A stretch of DNA of 42,502 bases from Perkinsus chesapeaki. Lineage: Eukaryota > Perkinsozoa > Perkinsida > Perkinsidae. A model generated the notes under the pieces. The model ran no database searches and was not told the DNA's origin. It worked only from the letters and a program-made list of their open reading frames with translations. The position numbers and the translations under genes were made by a program. Positions 22,244-33,478 of the stretch are shown piece by piece; the first letter of the stretch is position 1, and each line of letters opens with the position of its first letter. The stretch spans positions 9,583 through 52,084 of the forward strand of contig JAAPAO010000214.1 in assembly GCA_013115145.1 (NCBI GenBank), read 5' to 3'.

Positions 22244-23301
22244 ATGATGCTATATCAACCCCTTTCCCTCGCGGTACTCATATGCATAGCAGCTGGAGAT
22301 ATTCTATACCGTGACTATCAAGCGGGAGATACTGGTGCAATCATGGATCAACGCTGCACGCAGAAGCCGAAGATTCCTTGTTACGTTGCGATAGATGATA
22401 CTAAGAGTGCTAATGTGAGTTGGGGGTTGCCTTTGGCTTCATCTGCATACCATCAGCTCGTATGGTACGCTCATCTTTCTCAGACGGTGGTTGGATTCAT
22501 TCTGATGACCATGGATTACAAACTATCGAAGGATGGCGAAAAAGCTGTCAGATCGAGAATGTAAGTCGGACGTATTGCGCATTTCTGATGAATGCCGTTT
22601 TTCTATTTTTAGGAAGGATCCGACTAAGCCAGGAGGATTCGGGTATATAAACGTGGTAGGCAGATGTACTCTGCGCTTTTAACTCGCACAGCGCTTTCTG
22701 GAAGCGTCACATTTATCCCAAAAGGCTTTCCGCAGTCTTCTGAGATTCTCAAACGACCGTGGAAAGCCCCTCGGAACATGTTTCAAATTCTAAAAAATTG
22801 AGAAGCCAGACGTGCAAGTAAATCTCGGTCATTACAACTTTGTAATGGAGAATGGTTTCCCTTGTCAGGTAACTGTGTCAAGGCCATACAGAGGACAAGG
22901 TATCGGTTCCCACTTGCTGGAGCACAGTATTAGCCTTGTAAGTATACTATCAACCTCGATGTTCTTCTATTAACGGGGATCTATAGCTCATATATACTTA
23001 AATACATCGCTGTCCGATCAACTTAGTGCGTGCAATATCTATGGTGGACACCACTTGGACACCGAGAAGCTTGACAGAGCGTGGGTGCGCCTACTGTTTA
23101 TATTTTAGGGGAAACTCACGCCGAATACCTTGGCTATGACTCTTCATGTTGATGATGAAAATGTCCGTGCCATGGAGTTATACACGAGAATGGGGTTCAA
23201 GAACGTTTTGAGTAAGACTGGAAGGTATATACATAATACATACTGTTCGTGCCATTTCAGAAGAGGGAGATGATTATTTATTCGCCCTATATTATTCTTA
23301 G
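22244..23301 (+). CDS. GNAT acetyltransferase paralog 2, 6 exons, 167 aa
   Basis: Exons 22244-22414, 22484-22560, 22613-22655, 22869-22937, 23109-23211 and 23261-23301 join in phase (504 nt). The N-terminus MMLYQPLSLAVLICIAAGD is a good signal-peptide candidate. The fold follows: VGFILMTMDYKLS, GGFGYINVVTVSRPYRGQGI, LAMTLHVDDENVRAMELYTR, MGFKNVLKEGDDYLFALYYS. The acetyl-CoA loop RGQGIG is canonical, so this copy should be active. Exon order, phases and total coding length equal paralog 1, so the pair arose by tandem duplication after the introns were in place. Two adjacent ATGs (22244 and 22247) could start it. If the signal works, it acts in the secretory pathway, unusual for the family. Confidence 0.9.
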
Positions 23302-25084
23302 AGATGATCGGAACTCGGCGTATTCAGCTCTGTGAGAGTTTTTCAACCCCTATTTATTGTTAGCTACTTTTGATTCAAGCCCTCGTGGGAAGTTTTCGGC
23401 GTAGCGTTTGTATTAGAACCTTTCAAGCCGATCCCGATGAATTTGTTGTGTTCGTCATCTGTGCCAAGTTAATAACTTGAAGTTATCCATACTTGCCACG
23501 GATTTCAAAGATCGCTAATGAAGTTACTTCTGTAATAAACTGTTTCGATAAAGCGACTCGAACGTGAAGCCTTAAGTAGAATGTTTACGGGTAACTTAGC
23601 GGCTAGGTCCTAGCCTGTTGGGCAATCAACTTTGATGGTCACCAATTAAAAACAATTGATTTGCACAGGCCAGTAGCCTCGTCTTGCTGTGTCCACGACA
23701 GCGGCACAAGTCATTCCAACGATATCAACAATGAATACTTACATAAAAGTATGATCGAATGACCTCAACAAAGACGGCAAAAGGTCTCACTGCTAATTAC
23801 AGCAAAAAGGCAACGGCTGATCCTGCCCAACACAATAGTGCACAGTTTGTGGAGGGGGATTCCACGATCTTAGGGAGCTGATACTGCGCGGTGGTTGCAG
23901 CATATGTTCGAGAAGACCTATTTTCGTTGAGAACCCGATATGAACCGAGTAAATGCCAAAAGCAGTGTAGGTCCAGTACTGGAGCGAGTTCAGGGCCGTA
24001 TAGAGTTAATCAAGAAGTACGGGAATAGAGCTCAGAGACCTCCCCGTGGTTATTCCTGGAAACGTTTGGAGTGACAAGGTCTTTTACTTGCGCAACGCAA
24101 GTTGCGCTCCCCCCCATTTTTTTCAAGTAGCACGGAGGGCATGTGTCCTAACTCATGTCGAGCTAGTTCGCATGCGACAGAGCAGAGAAGCACCTTGTCT
24201 CTCTCTGTCAACCAACAATCCGCCGTGCTTCTTGAGTTAATGGCTTAGACGTTGAATGCTAACCAGTGAGACTAATATTCTCGAGAGAGATCCGCAGTAT
24301 CAATATCAATATGAGATCCGAGAGATCCCAAATTTGTTGACTTCACTGAGGTTCGTTCGTGCCATGTATGCTTCGGTCACACTCGTCATCTTACTAACCC
24401 GCGTGATGTTACTCTTGGATCCTCAAGTCCCTCTTAGGCGCTGCTCAAGCGAGAAGACCAGGAGGCCACACGGTACATGGCGCAGCAATGCCGCGCCAAC
24501 GGCGCGTCGGTACCGGGGACATACAACAACCGGCTTCAACATCTTATCAATCGCCGACTGTTCTCGTTTCTAGATGCGATCTCACCGAGCATGAACGGGT
24601 CTACTTCTATAAAAGAGGGAAAGGGTTATGCCTTTCTATATCACTGGTAGGAAATGCAACGGGCTAAGCGCCTAGACCTGGGTAAGAAGCAACTGAGTCA
24701 GGCAGTTCTCACTATTCTAATTCTAAAATATCATTATTCTTCATTTTCTTCTACTCTTATCGCCAACAACAAAGCTTACCGAAGTTCACTTGATAGCGAG
24801 CACTCTAGCATAGGTAAAGGACGGCGGCTGCAGCGGTAATCTCATGTGCACAGTGTGTTCGTGTAGGACTAATAGCCAAGCCCAAGATCCAAGCTCGGCC
24901 GGCAAAGAACTCTTCTTGTCATATTCATTCATCTTTTCGAACTATTTTCGAAAATACTCGAAGTGAACTCGCATACACCTGTTACTTTTGAAACAAGTGT
25001 CAGGCAGAAAATTAAGACTTGTTTACGATGATTTAACACTGTCAAACAAATGCGTCAGAAACGTGAACTCAATCATGGGCTTCC
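23302..25084. other. Spacer with hairpins
   Basis: No supported gene. Perfect hairpins include CTTGCG/CGCAAG (24087-24101) and CGCGCC/GGCGCG (24492-24506). Confidence 0.4.
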
Positions 25085-25897
25085 CTAGAAGCACTCAGGT
25101 CGTCTGAAACGCTGGAAGCTCGCAGGGAGGCTGAACTTATTCGATTCATCAACAACTGGAAAGTTCTCCGCCGTCGGAATCACATAGCAGGTTGGTGCGA
25201 GTAACTGCAGATTCCAAAATGCCAAGGGAAAGATATGAAAGTCGTGTTCACCGAGAAACGCCGGCTCATCATCAGTGGGCGAGCTGACTTCGTGACGGCG
25301 AGTTCACATTTCGATTGTCGCTGTTTGGGGAACTGTACCTTCGTCATGTATCGATTTATAACGTCCTCTCGGGGTCGCTGAAGCTCCCAACTAAAAACGA
25401 CAGCCCCCGGGCTCGAACGAGCGCGATTCATATTCCTAACCTTAAGTAGATCCACGGATCGCCGAAATTGACATCGTAAACTTCTGCTAACTTCACTAAT
25501 CTTTCGTCCTCTTCATCAGTCCACGGCTGCCCCTCCCTCTCCAATGGCGTGCCCTGAGAAAACCGCGTTCTATGTCTCACATAATGAGCAGCATTTTAAC
25601 TAATGCTGATCGTAACTTCCAAAATAGGCGGTCTCTTAGATAATCCTCATAGAGAGGCTACCTTGAATCTCTCCATGTACTCCTTATCAGGCCAAACACC
25701 GTGGTTGAACTTCCTCAGGTAAACCATTAATTTCCTTCTCTGCTCCGAAGCCATTTCCTGACATACGTTTCCCACTCCTACAAGTGTTGGAGGTCACCAC
25801 TCACCACACGCTGAATATCTTCATATTCGGACGATATAAAATCCGACCAGTCTTCAAAACATGACGCGACTTCTTCCGCATTTTCACCGAAGTCCAT
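25085..25897 (-). CDS. Small Myb/SANT-domain protein, 5 exons, 177 aa
   Basis: Exons 25897-25805, 25757-25662, 25553-25441, 25390-25339 and 25264-25085 join in phase (534 nt). An acidic N-terminus (MDFGENAEEVASCFEDWSDF) leads to EQRRKLMVYLRKFNHGVWPD, then a single Myb/SANT-like repeat: QPWTDEEDERLVKLAEVYDV, a second aromatic at DPWIYLSWELQRPREDVINR, third helix to YMTK. The C-terminal exon (PAFLGEHDFHIFPLAFWNLQ onward) has no motif I know and ends RRPECF. The second Trp and the R-x-x-x-x-V-x-N-R-Y pattern are typical of the domain. It may bind DNA or chromatin. The ATG is chosen because the exon opens with it in frame; a further upstream exon is possible. Intron 25391-25440 carries a B-box-like GTTCGAGCCC. 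Confidence 0.75.
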
Positions 25898-26748
25898 CTC
25901 TTGTAGGAACCTGTGAACGCCTCCGGAAGTTCCAAACCCGAACCATTATTTCAGCGACAGTGTAATGCTGGCTCGTTGATATCATTATCATTATTATATG
26001 GTATCATTCAAAACATGATATTGTGTTCTATGAATCACGGACATTCCACAGTGGAATCGTTAAGCTCTTCCTGATGTCGAAAGCGGCAAAAGTTCCTTTT
26101 TGAACGTGCATGTCAACGCAGGTGATATGGCTTAGATTTTTAAGGAAAAGAAATACTCTTATAGTAACTGGCAGGTTGTAGACAACTGATTAACTGTATT
26201 AATAATTATCTCCAATCAGTCTTTCACGCATTCCCTTCGACGCCGAGCTCATAATAAAGAGTACTTTCATAAATCCGCATTCCATTTAGAAACCCACCAG
26301 GCAAGTTAGGCTCCCTCAGCAGAGCAGTTTCCAGCGATAAGAATTTCGAGAAGTTAAAAGAGTGATTTGGCTGGTATCTCCAATTCAGCGAATAAACCAG
26401 TCAGCTTTCGTTCCTCAGCAAAAATTTCCGAGCAACCTTTGGGTCATTTGCATGGCTTTTGATTTCTGAGAGCTCGTCACCAAAGTTTGGCGGGGAACTG
26501 TGGTGACGACACAATCGAAATCCCTACGGTATCAAAACTCGTTGTGGTCCAAAGGACGATTGTCAAAAAGCGCGAGTTCTGGATAGCGCTTACTGCATTA
26601 TATAAAAAATACGGGATTATACAGCCCGATGCAATAAAATAGAATAATTCGATTTTTTTCGCTGAAGGTGAAGGTGAAATTTTGAAGATGAGTAATACAA
26701 TGAGGGTCAAAACTAATTTTAGCGCGGTCCTCAGTCGAACGATTACAC
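25898..26748. other. Spacer, no gene seen
   Basis: AT-rich in parts (25980-26000, 26590-26650), with short unsupported frames on both strands. Nothing is annotated. Confidence 0.4.
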
Positions 26749-27098
26749 CTACTTAAGAACGTCCCAGTCCTCGCTCGGTGGTGGTTTCGCATAGGCGCGT
26801 TTAATTAGTCGCTTTTCCGCTCGACCAAGGGTTTGCTTTTTATGTTTCAACATATTGCGGAACGTCTTGAAATCAAAGTACTGCTTGGGATGCTTCAAGT
26901 GGTACGGCGGACGACTTCCCTGAAAAATCGGGACAATGATAATCGATCACGCGATCGATTTACCGGATCTTGCCAAACTTTATGTTCCGAGTGCGGCAAG
27001 TTGGGATAGTAGTCACTCTTGTAGTGCATTATGCGCTCCGTCCTATCCAACAGCAGACGACTTCTTCTCAGAACTGCTACTCCGCCACCTTGCGCCAT
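26749..27098 (-). CDS. Small basic protein, 2 exons, 101 aa
   Basis: Exons 27098-26964 and 26919-26749 join in phase 0 across a 44-nt intron. The protein is rich in Lys, Arg, His and aromatic residues: MAQGGGVAVLRRSRLLLDRT, SDYYPNLPHSEHKVWQDP, SRPPYHLKHPKQYFDFKTFR, ending PPPSEDWDVLK. It has no membrane segment. The composition would suit a mitochondrial ribosomal or similar RNA-binding protein, but I do not recognise the family. The ATG follows a tRNA-like relic at 27110-27150 that may lie in a 5' UTR intron. The coding intron carries the ATCGATCGCGTGATCGAT palindrome. Confidence 0.7.
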
Positions 27099-27109
27099 TG
27101 GTAATAATC

Positions 27110-27150
27110 ACAGCTGCTATACCAAAGGTCCCCGGTTCGATTCCAGGCAT
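27110..27150 (+). repeat. tRNA 3'-half relic
   Basis: GGTTCGATTCC (27131-27141) is followed by AGGCATTGTCATTT, the same layout as the other tRNA-derived units. It is antisense to both neighbouring minus-strand genes, just upstream of the 26749-27098 start codon. Confidence 0.5.
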
Positions 27151-27221
27151 TGTCATTTCTAACATCTACACCATGAATTCACGTAGGAAACAATCAATGA
27201 TACAACAATAGAAAACAATCG

Positions 27222-30200
27222 TCAACCCATCATAGTGTGCTTTCGAGAAACCAATGCCTGACACAACACAAAAAACGACACTTGCCAAAATCGATCAATC
27301 GGGCGAGCGCTGCTTACCGGATGATTGCATATCACCGCGTGACTTGGTTTGCACTGGAGATGGTCTTCACCGTTGGACCAGGTTTTAACAGTCAATGCTG
27401 ACATTAAAATCGATCACCTGGGCGAGCGCTTTTGACGATTTCGGCTTACCGTGCTCCGTCAGCCATGTGGTGGCATCAGCGGCATCGGTGAAGTCTAACA
27501 CATCGACAAGATGAGCGACTGGGTACGTTTGGTATCTGATCGAAAATCTTCGCAGTGCGCAAGATACTTTCGTACGCCTTTGTGATGGTCCGTAGTGCCT
27601 TGAGACGCATTCGTTCGAGGAAGAGTCGGAGCAAATGGTACGCATGCGTTGGGGCAGCTCTGATAGGTATACTTGACGATGGATCTTCCTCGTCGATTTC
27701 AGAGGAATCTTTACGAGCAATTCGGACCAACCTGATGACATGAAAGCCACTGAGCTGTGATCAGCGTGGGAGATTAATAAAACTTTCGGCAAATGGAAAC
27801 TAACCATCCCTACGTCCTGAACGGACTGATGAACGTGGATGAACGAGGAGCGATAGATATTATTAGTTTGTTGGTGATGCTATTATTAATGGTAATATCT
27901 ACATACAGCACATTATAATGAATAATAATGTTATATTATTAGTATTGATTATTACCACATTAGCCTACTGAGTATCAAATCTATATATATTATATAGGCA
28001 TTAACATCACCAATTCGGTGGGATTTGTTCAGAAGTGATAAGGCTAGATATGAGTAATGCGTTTCCTATTACCATCAATGATGCTCGATAATAATATAAT
28101 GTGATGAGCAATCACGCAATAGGCGAAAAATAAACAAGGAGCGGTCTTTAGTGCGCACTGCGGAGAGTCCCGAGGATAATGATGTTAGATAATCGATTGA
28201 GGTGACGCTTGATGCTATCTATTATTATACATATTAATTATCATCCATTATAGAATTATTATTAATGAAACGTAGCAATAAGGTCATTATGAATCATCAA
28301 TATATATTATCATATGCATTAATACAGGGTAAAGTGATGAGCCTGAATGGCGTTGCCTTATTTACCTAAAACAAGCCTTATAATCGTTGGTAGCCATCGC
28401 TTGTCGAGCCTTCTTAGCAAATACGACATACGGGTGATGCCGCTGTTCGGGGGTCAGTGCTCTTAGGAACTTCATTTCATCAGCACGCAGTGACTGTAGC
28501 GAGTAGTATCTGTCACGCGCCACGAAATACGTCCTTATCGACAGCGATCAGACGAAGCTTACAGGAGTCTGTAACAGAGAAACTCGCAAGTCACATTGTC
28601 GTCATTGGCGTCTTTAGCTGCGTAAAGGTATCTTAGCTCGAAGCATGCAAGATGCACCAAATGTCAACCTGCCGCTCACTTCAATTGCGTTTGACACTGA
28701 TTAAACTGCCCAAGATCTTCTGCTTCCAAAGCCCATCGGGCATTTGCTTCATACACCGACCGAGTGAAATCATCCTTTATATTCTGCACAGTTAGGTCTT
28801 GCCGGACCGCTCTGATGACATCCAACAGCTAGAGGTGTCAGAAAACCAAACGGCCCACCTGAGCTGCTCGCCAATGTATTTCCAATCTCGTGACTTTTCA
28901 TGATGATAAATCTTCAATTGCTCCATCCACTTCTTCAGCACACTCGGTGGTCGAACCTGCGCAGCAATTTCACATTTTCAACGACAAACCCCGCTCGCAC
29001 CCCTCGATGTGACACTGCGGAGAGAGAGAAGGGAGAAATGAAAACAACTGTATCCGACACGCATGAATTCGTATCTCTCCTCCTGATAGATTGAGATCCT
29101 CAACACCCTATAATTCCCTCAACTATCACTGGAACGTGTTTCAAATCGCCGACTTACCATCGCCGAATACCAAATTTAGTAGATACTCCATCATCGATGA
29201 TAATAATGATACGTGTTAGTGATTTTTTAGTACTAGTATGATTCATTGGAAACTTTCGGTGGCATATCTCAGGAATCTCCACACTTCATGATGGTGAACT
29301 ACCCGTTCTTCCCGCGCGCCACGAAACTTACCAAGCTCGGATCGGGTTGACTGGTAAGACGGAGATAGTTCTTCTCCATTTTTTGACATGTTCCAACAAC
29401 AACAAAATCGACAGTCTGTTCAAACACTTCAGTCTCATCGACACCAAACGAGAAATTAACATCCAGCGGAGCGACGCGAGGTGCTGCCGACCTAATGACA
29501 GCTAGAGGTGTCAGAAAAATGTACCCTGAAAACTCACCTGCTGGCATCATCTGTCCATAGCCCCGAGGCCGATGAGCTTGAATTATCGTCTGCTTCTGAA
29601 GAAGATATCCGTGAGAGCTTAAATGCAGAGACTAAGATCTGAACCCCACTGCAAGAGTTATCTCCTAATAGCAATATGAGAGCTATAAACCACAATGATA
29701 CTTTTATAATAGGATTTGATCGTATTATTGATGAGAAAAATACGGCTTGAATATTAAATTATTGACTACAAGGTTATATATCTTTATTGAACAACTACAA
29801 TACAGTATGAGCCAAACTACCTTACTTCAAACTATTATCGAATAACCTTTCATATCTCTTCCATTGATAATAACCATATTGATAAATTATTAATAATATT
29901 ATTAGTAATTACTATCAGTTTATTGGTAATAATATTTTTATCGAACGAATACAATATGGACTTGAACCCCGTACTAATATCTCCATACTTCAGACTATCA
30001 TCAAATAACCTTCGTAAATCCCATTATATATAACTTCACATCTCGCCGAGCTAAACTCACTGAATCTCTCCATTCGTTGTTGCCTCCTCTTCAGCTCCTC
30101 TGCAGTAGCCTCACCCGCCATCATCAAAATAGCTCCCTGCACAGAAAACCTTCGCAGTGCGCGCTTTAACAAAGATCTTCTCGGAAAAGATTCATTTGTT

Positions 30201-33200
30201 TTCTTTGATGAAGGCACATGCTGCTCGAGCTCTCTATTAACACATTGAAAACTCATCCAACAATTTCCAAAAATTGACATATTTTTTTTCATACGCAAAT
30301 TCCGTGGAATAAAAAATAACTGCGAAAATACATGTACTTTAGTAGCCCTTTTTGGCTCCTCGTTAACCCACTTTCTTTGGCTTAGCCTTCGCTGCTGCCT
30401 GCAGTTTAGCCTTCCGCTTGTTATTCCCTCTCTTACTCGCTCCTGGCGTCAACGTTACATTATACCCCGCCGGCGTCCCGTCACTGAGGGGTATGAAGTC
30501 TGCAGACTTCTGCCCTGAAGCACGATCACCTTTACGAAGACAATTACGTTTCAATTGGCAACTCACCGAAGGACGCACGCCGCGAAGGCGATTTCTTCGG
30601 ACTTCCTCGCCGGGATCTTTTGGGCGAAGGAACAGCCGCGGACTCCTGAAATGCCAGCATTGAACGTAGGAATAGCAGCACATTGTGGTAGGATGGAACT
30701 ACCTACCACTACAAGATATTAAATAACAGATATAAAATAGTCTACAAAAATATCTAATAGTAGTATAAAGAAAGTCCAATATGACCGGTATAATGAACTC
30801 CCTTAAAGACTTATACGACCTAACCTCTTTCGATTACTGCTGTGATTAATGTGTACATTTATATGAGCAATTGAACTACGATTTACAATGTAGATCGTAT
30901 CAGGTTATAAATACATCAGACCCTCGATTAAGATATTCCCCTACCAACCTGTTCCCATAGCTTTGGATCCACACGGCAGTCTATCTCATTCTCACTCGGT
31001 ATCGGATAATTGTTCCAGTCTGTTGCCCAGTACGTCCCTGAGATAGATCAAGTTACAACGGACCTCGTTCTGCGCTTAAACTCAACAACGGCCGCCTAAC
31101 TTCACAACTAGACGCAGTTCAAGTATTCAAAGTTCAAGCGCAACATATCTACAGATCAGTAGCATAGGCAGATATTTTGACACAACTCGGATAGGATATT
31201 TCATCACTAGTTATTATTTTCTTTACCGCTGTATTTAATTATTCCATCTCTCGACTACCACTTCATTGAGAAGCTCGCAAGCGTCGAAAAAAGAAACAAA
31301 CCATCCCAGACAGCTGAGCGATGTAAAGTTCCACCGAAAAGACTCCCTCCTGCCCGACGAGTCTATGAGGCATCCGACAGACAACGATATTTCTCTTAAC
31401 CCGACAAGCGTCTTTGCCGATCCGATCTCTCCTCCTCACCAGCAGCTTTAAGCTTGTTAGTAATATCCTTCACAATGCCATCAGCTGCTGACAACCTGGC
31501 CGTCCTCAACTCTTGGCTCATACCAGGGTGACCACCGAGGGAAGCATACAGTCGTTGAACCCATTGGAGCATTCCAGGTGGATGTTGAGATGCAGCCGCC
31601 TGAGAACCAAACTCACGCAGAGTTAGCAAATCCCTGCTGGTCATCGGTCCCAGGTTCGATCCCCACCCCCAGAAACATCGGATTTTCTCAGAAAACCCCA
31701 TTCCAGCTTTTCACTATCTTTTGTAATAATTCCTTCCAAGTTTGTGTTCTCCAACTCCGCTTCCGTAAGACGTAAGGATCGATCCTGTAGCCCCACCAAT
31801 ATAGGACACCCGTATTAAAGCGAAACATCCCACTATGGACCGGTCGCGGGTTCGATCCCCGCACCCCGCATCCCTACCTTATTATTCATTGCATTTTGGA
31901 TCACTGCAGCTGCCCCAGGTTGACCAAAATGTCTCGCCTGGCCTCCTGCCGCTCTAAGCTGCTGTTGTTGCTGCTGCTGAGCATACCATGCCTGAGAGAA
32001 TGCAAGATTGAGCAAGATTGCAAGATTCGATACATATACGATCCTTATAAGAACAACATGTGCTGCTGAAAGCACAACAACAACTATACTGAATCCACGG
32101 ATCCCGGATTGCTTGTCCCGGATTCGGGTTTCGGGTTTTGAAAACCCGGAAATCGTCCGGTCTTACCTGTTGATAGGCCATCGCTGCTTGTTGCTGTTGA
32201 TACATCATATACATCGCTGCTTGCTGCTGCTGTTGACTAACAATAATGAAAGTGAGATAATCATCGATGAATAAATACTAGATTCTAATTTCATTAATAA
32301 ACATAACGATCCTGGGATCGAACGTGTGCGGTTTACTTCCCAAAGTTATGCGGCGGTTGCTGCCCCCCAGCTGAGCTGCCGCTCGTCTGTTGCTGCTCCG
32401 CCGGCTGGCTGGCTGGAGGGGATACTTTCTTCACTTGCTGCTTCTCCACCGTATGCTCATAAAGATGCGCCACCATCGTCTTCCAAAATTGATATCTGAC
32501 CTCGGAATTCCGCCAATAGCATCTTTTCAAAACCGAGGCAAGACAACGACCGAAAATGCTAGTCTGTCGAAGATTAAAACACGCATACTGTATGCACCAG
32601 TGTAAGGGAATATATTAAAACGTTTTTTCGAATATGAAAAGTCAAATGTGTCCCCCGATTTCCAAAACCACTGTCCATTTCCCCCAGTCTAGCGAACCAC
32701 AGTCATCGTTTTTCATAACCTATGCTGCTGGCGAACCAATTTCATTATTTCGCATTGAGGATCAATATTGCTCAGAGCCTGTATCGTTAGCGCAATCAGT
32801 TTCTTGGGACACTCATCTCAGCAGCTTCAGCAAAGCCTACCCCTGATTTGTGACCGACATCTATCCTATATGAAGCACTTATTATTAAACAACACCAACA
32901 GCAGCTGCGCAATCTTCCCCTGCACAGCAGCTTAAAGCGTCAATAGTAACGGACCTCTCAATCATCAGTTAGTGAATCAAGTCGCGGGTGACCACAAACG
33001 TTACCAGAAATATGACCACCATATTTCCCTCTACTACAAAGCCACTCCTTTTTTAGTTGAATTCGGTTGCTGTTTGTTCAAAGTCTTGGCATACTCCTGC
33101 ACATGCTGTCGAACCTGAGAACCCCACCACCAGCATCCGGGTTCGATCCCACCGTCTAGCATTTTAAAAGAAACAGCCACGCATGGTTCATAAGGTTCAT

Positions 33201-33478
33201 ATGGTCTTATGGCAATTTGCTGCAAATTCGCCTTATGGCGAGTTTCGGCACTACGAATTAACGACTATCTAACAGTATTTACTCCACATCAATACGAAAG
33301 AAGATGCTGATGGATATTATGTCCCTTCTCGGATGCATGCGAATCAACCTCGAAAGAATCTTTCTACCTGTTCCTGTTGCGCGGCTGGAAGGACATTAAA
33401 CATCCCACAGACTCGTTGCTTTTCCACGGGATTCTCCGCCGAGCTATCCAAAGTAACCCCACATGACGCTTCTGCCAT
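27222..33478 (-). CDS. LENG8: THP3/LENG8-like SAC3-domain protein, 20 exons, 674 aa
   Basis: Members of this family (yeast Thp3, animal LENG8) work with a CSN12-type partner in mRNA maturation in the nucleus. Exons: 33478-33368, 33114-33038, 32495-32337, 32236-32167, 31991-31878, 31599-31440, 31037-30949, 30645-30567, 30514-30372, 30136-30061, 29595-29538, 29491-29332, 28956-28859, 28811-28680, 28631-28563, 28509-28366, 27659-27576, 27535-27450, 27397-27318, 27257-27222; total 2025 nt, all phases closing. The start is [21 protein letters not shown] Gln/Met-rich region follows, then the helical [13 protein letters not shown], the [10 protein letters not shown] stretch, a basic RRQQRMERF, and the SAC3/GANP core: [81 protein letters not shown], then a winged-helix-like [19 protein letters not shown]. 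Several introns carry shared sequence blocks. Confidence 0.92.
27258..27449 (-). repeat. THP3 introns 18 and 19 sharing GCGCTCGCCC...GATCGATTTT
   Basis: Intron 18 (27398-27449) and intron 19 (27258-27317) both begin GTAAGC and both contain AGCGCTCGCCC, a few variable bases, then TGATCGATTTT. Exon 19 lies between them (27318-27397). Confidence 0.85.
27536..27575 (-). repeat. THP3 intron 17 with GCGCACTGCGAAG block
   Basis: A 40-nt intron whose middle is TGCGCACTGCGAAGATTTTC on the coding strand. The same block, GCGCACTGCGAAGGTTTTC, ends THP3 intron 9 (30137-30371), and the related CTTCGCAGTGCGC core forms the array at 1545-1860. Confidence 0.8.
27660..28365 (-). other. Long AT-rich THP3 intron 16
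   Basis: At about 706 nt this is by far the longest intron in the gene. It is mostly ATTATTAATAT-type low complexity (27850-28330), with one GTGCGCACTGCGGAG block at 28151. No coding stretch is visible in its central part. Confidence 0.7.
28812..29537 (-). repeat. Identical 20-nt block in THP3 introns 11 and 13
   Basis: TTTTCTGACACCTCTAGCTG on the coding strand occurs at 28826-28845 (intron 13, 28812-28858) and 29499-29518 (intron 11, 29492-29537). Both introns are 46-47 nt and end a few bases later in CATCAG or CATTAG. Confidence 0.9.
31600..31877 (+). repeat. THP3 intron 5 with two antisense tRNA relics
   Basis: On the strand opposite THP3, GGTTCGATCCCC occurs at about 31652 (then ACCCCCAGAAA) and at about 31848, where GCGGG, loop TTCGATC and CCCGC form a perfect T-arm followed by ACCCCGCAT. 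The second relic abuts the intron's donor GTAGGG. Confidence 0.65.
33115..33367 (+). repeat. THP3 intron 1 with antisense tRNA 3'-half relic
   Basis: GGGTTCGATCCC (33138-33149) is followed by ACCGTCTAGCATTTT on the strand opposite the gene. The GCATTTT ending matches the NAA15 intron units. Confidence 0.6.

Noticed and set aside
27660-28365. Centromere- or origin-like function for the AT-rich stretch
   Set aside because: It lies within a THP3 intron with phase-consistent exons on both sides; AT-richness alone supports nothing more.
29492-29537. A 36-nt version of THP3 intron 11 ending at CACCTCTAG, keeping the upstream frame MMPA
   Set aside because: The 46-nt version ending at CATTAG gives a more natural acidic, Ser-rich protein, closes the phase of the preceding exon and matches intron 13.
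32167-32236. CAG/CAA repeat as a microsatellite expansion
   Set aside because: It is an in-phase exon of THP3 encoding a Gln-Met-rich stretch, a normal feature of the family's N-terminal region.
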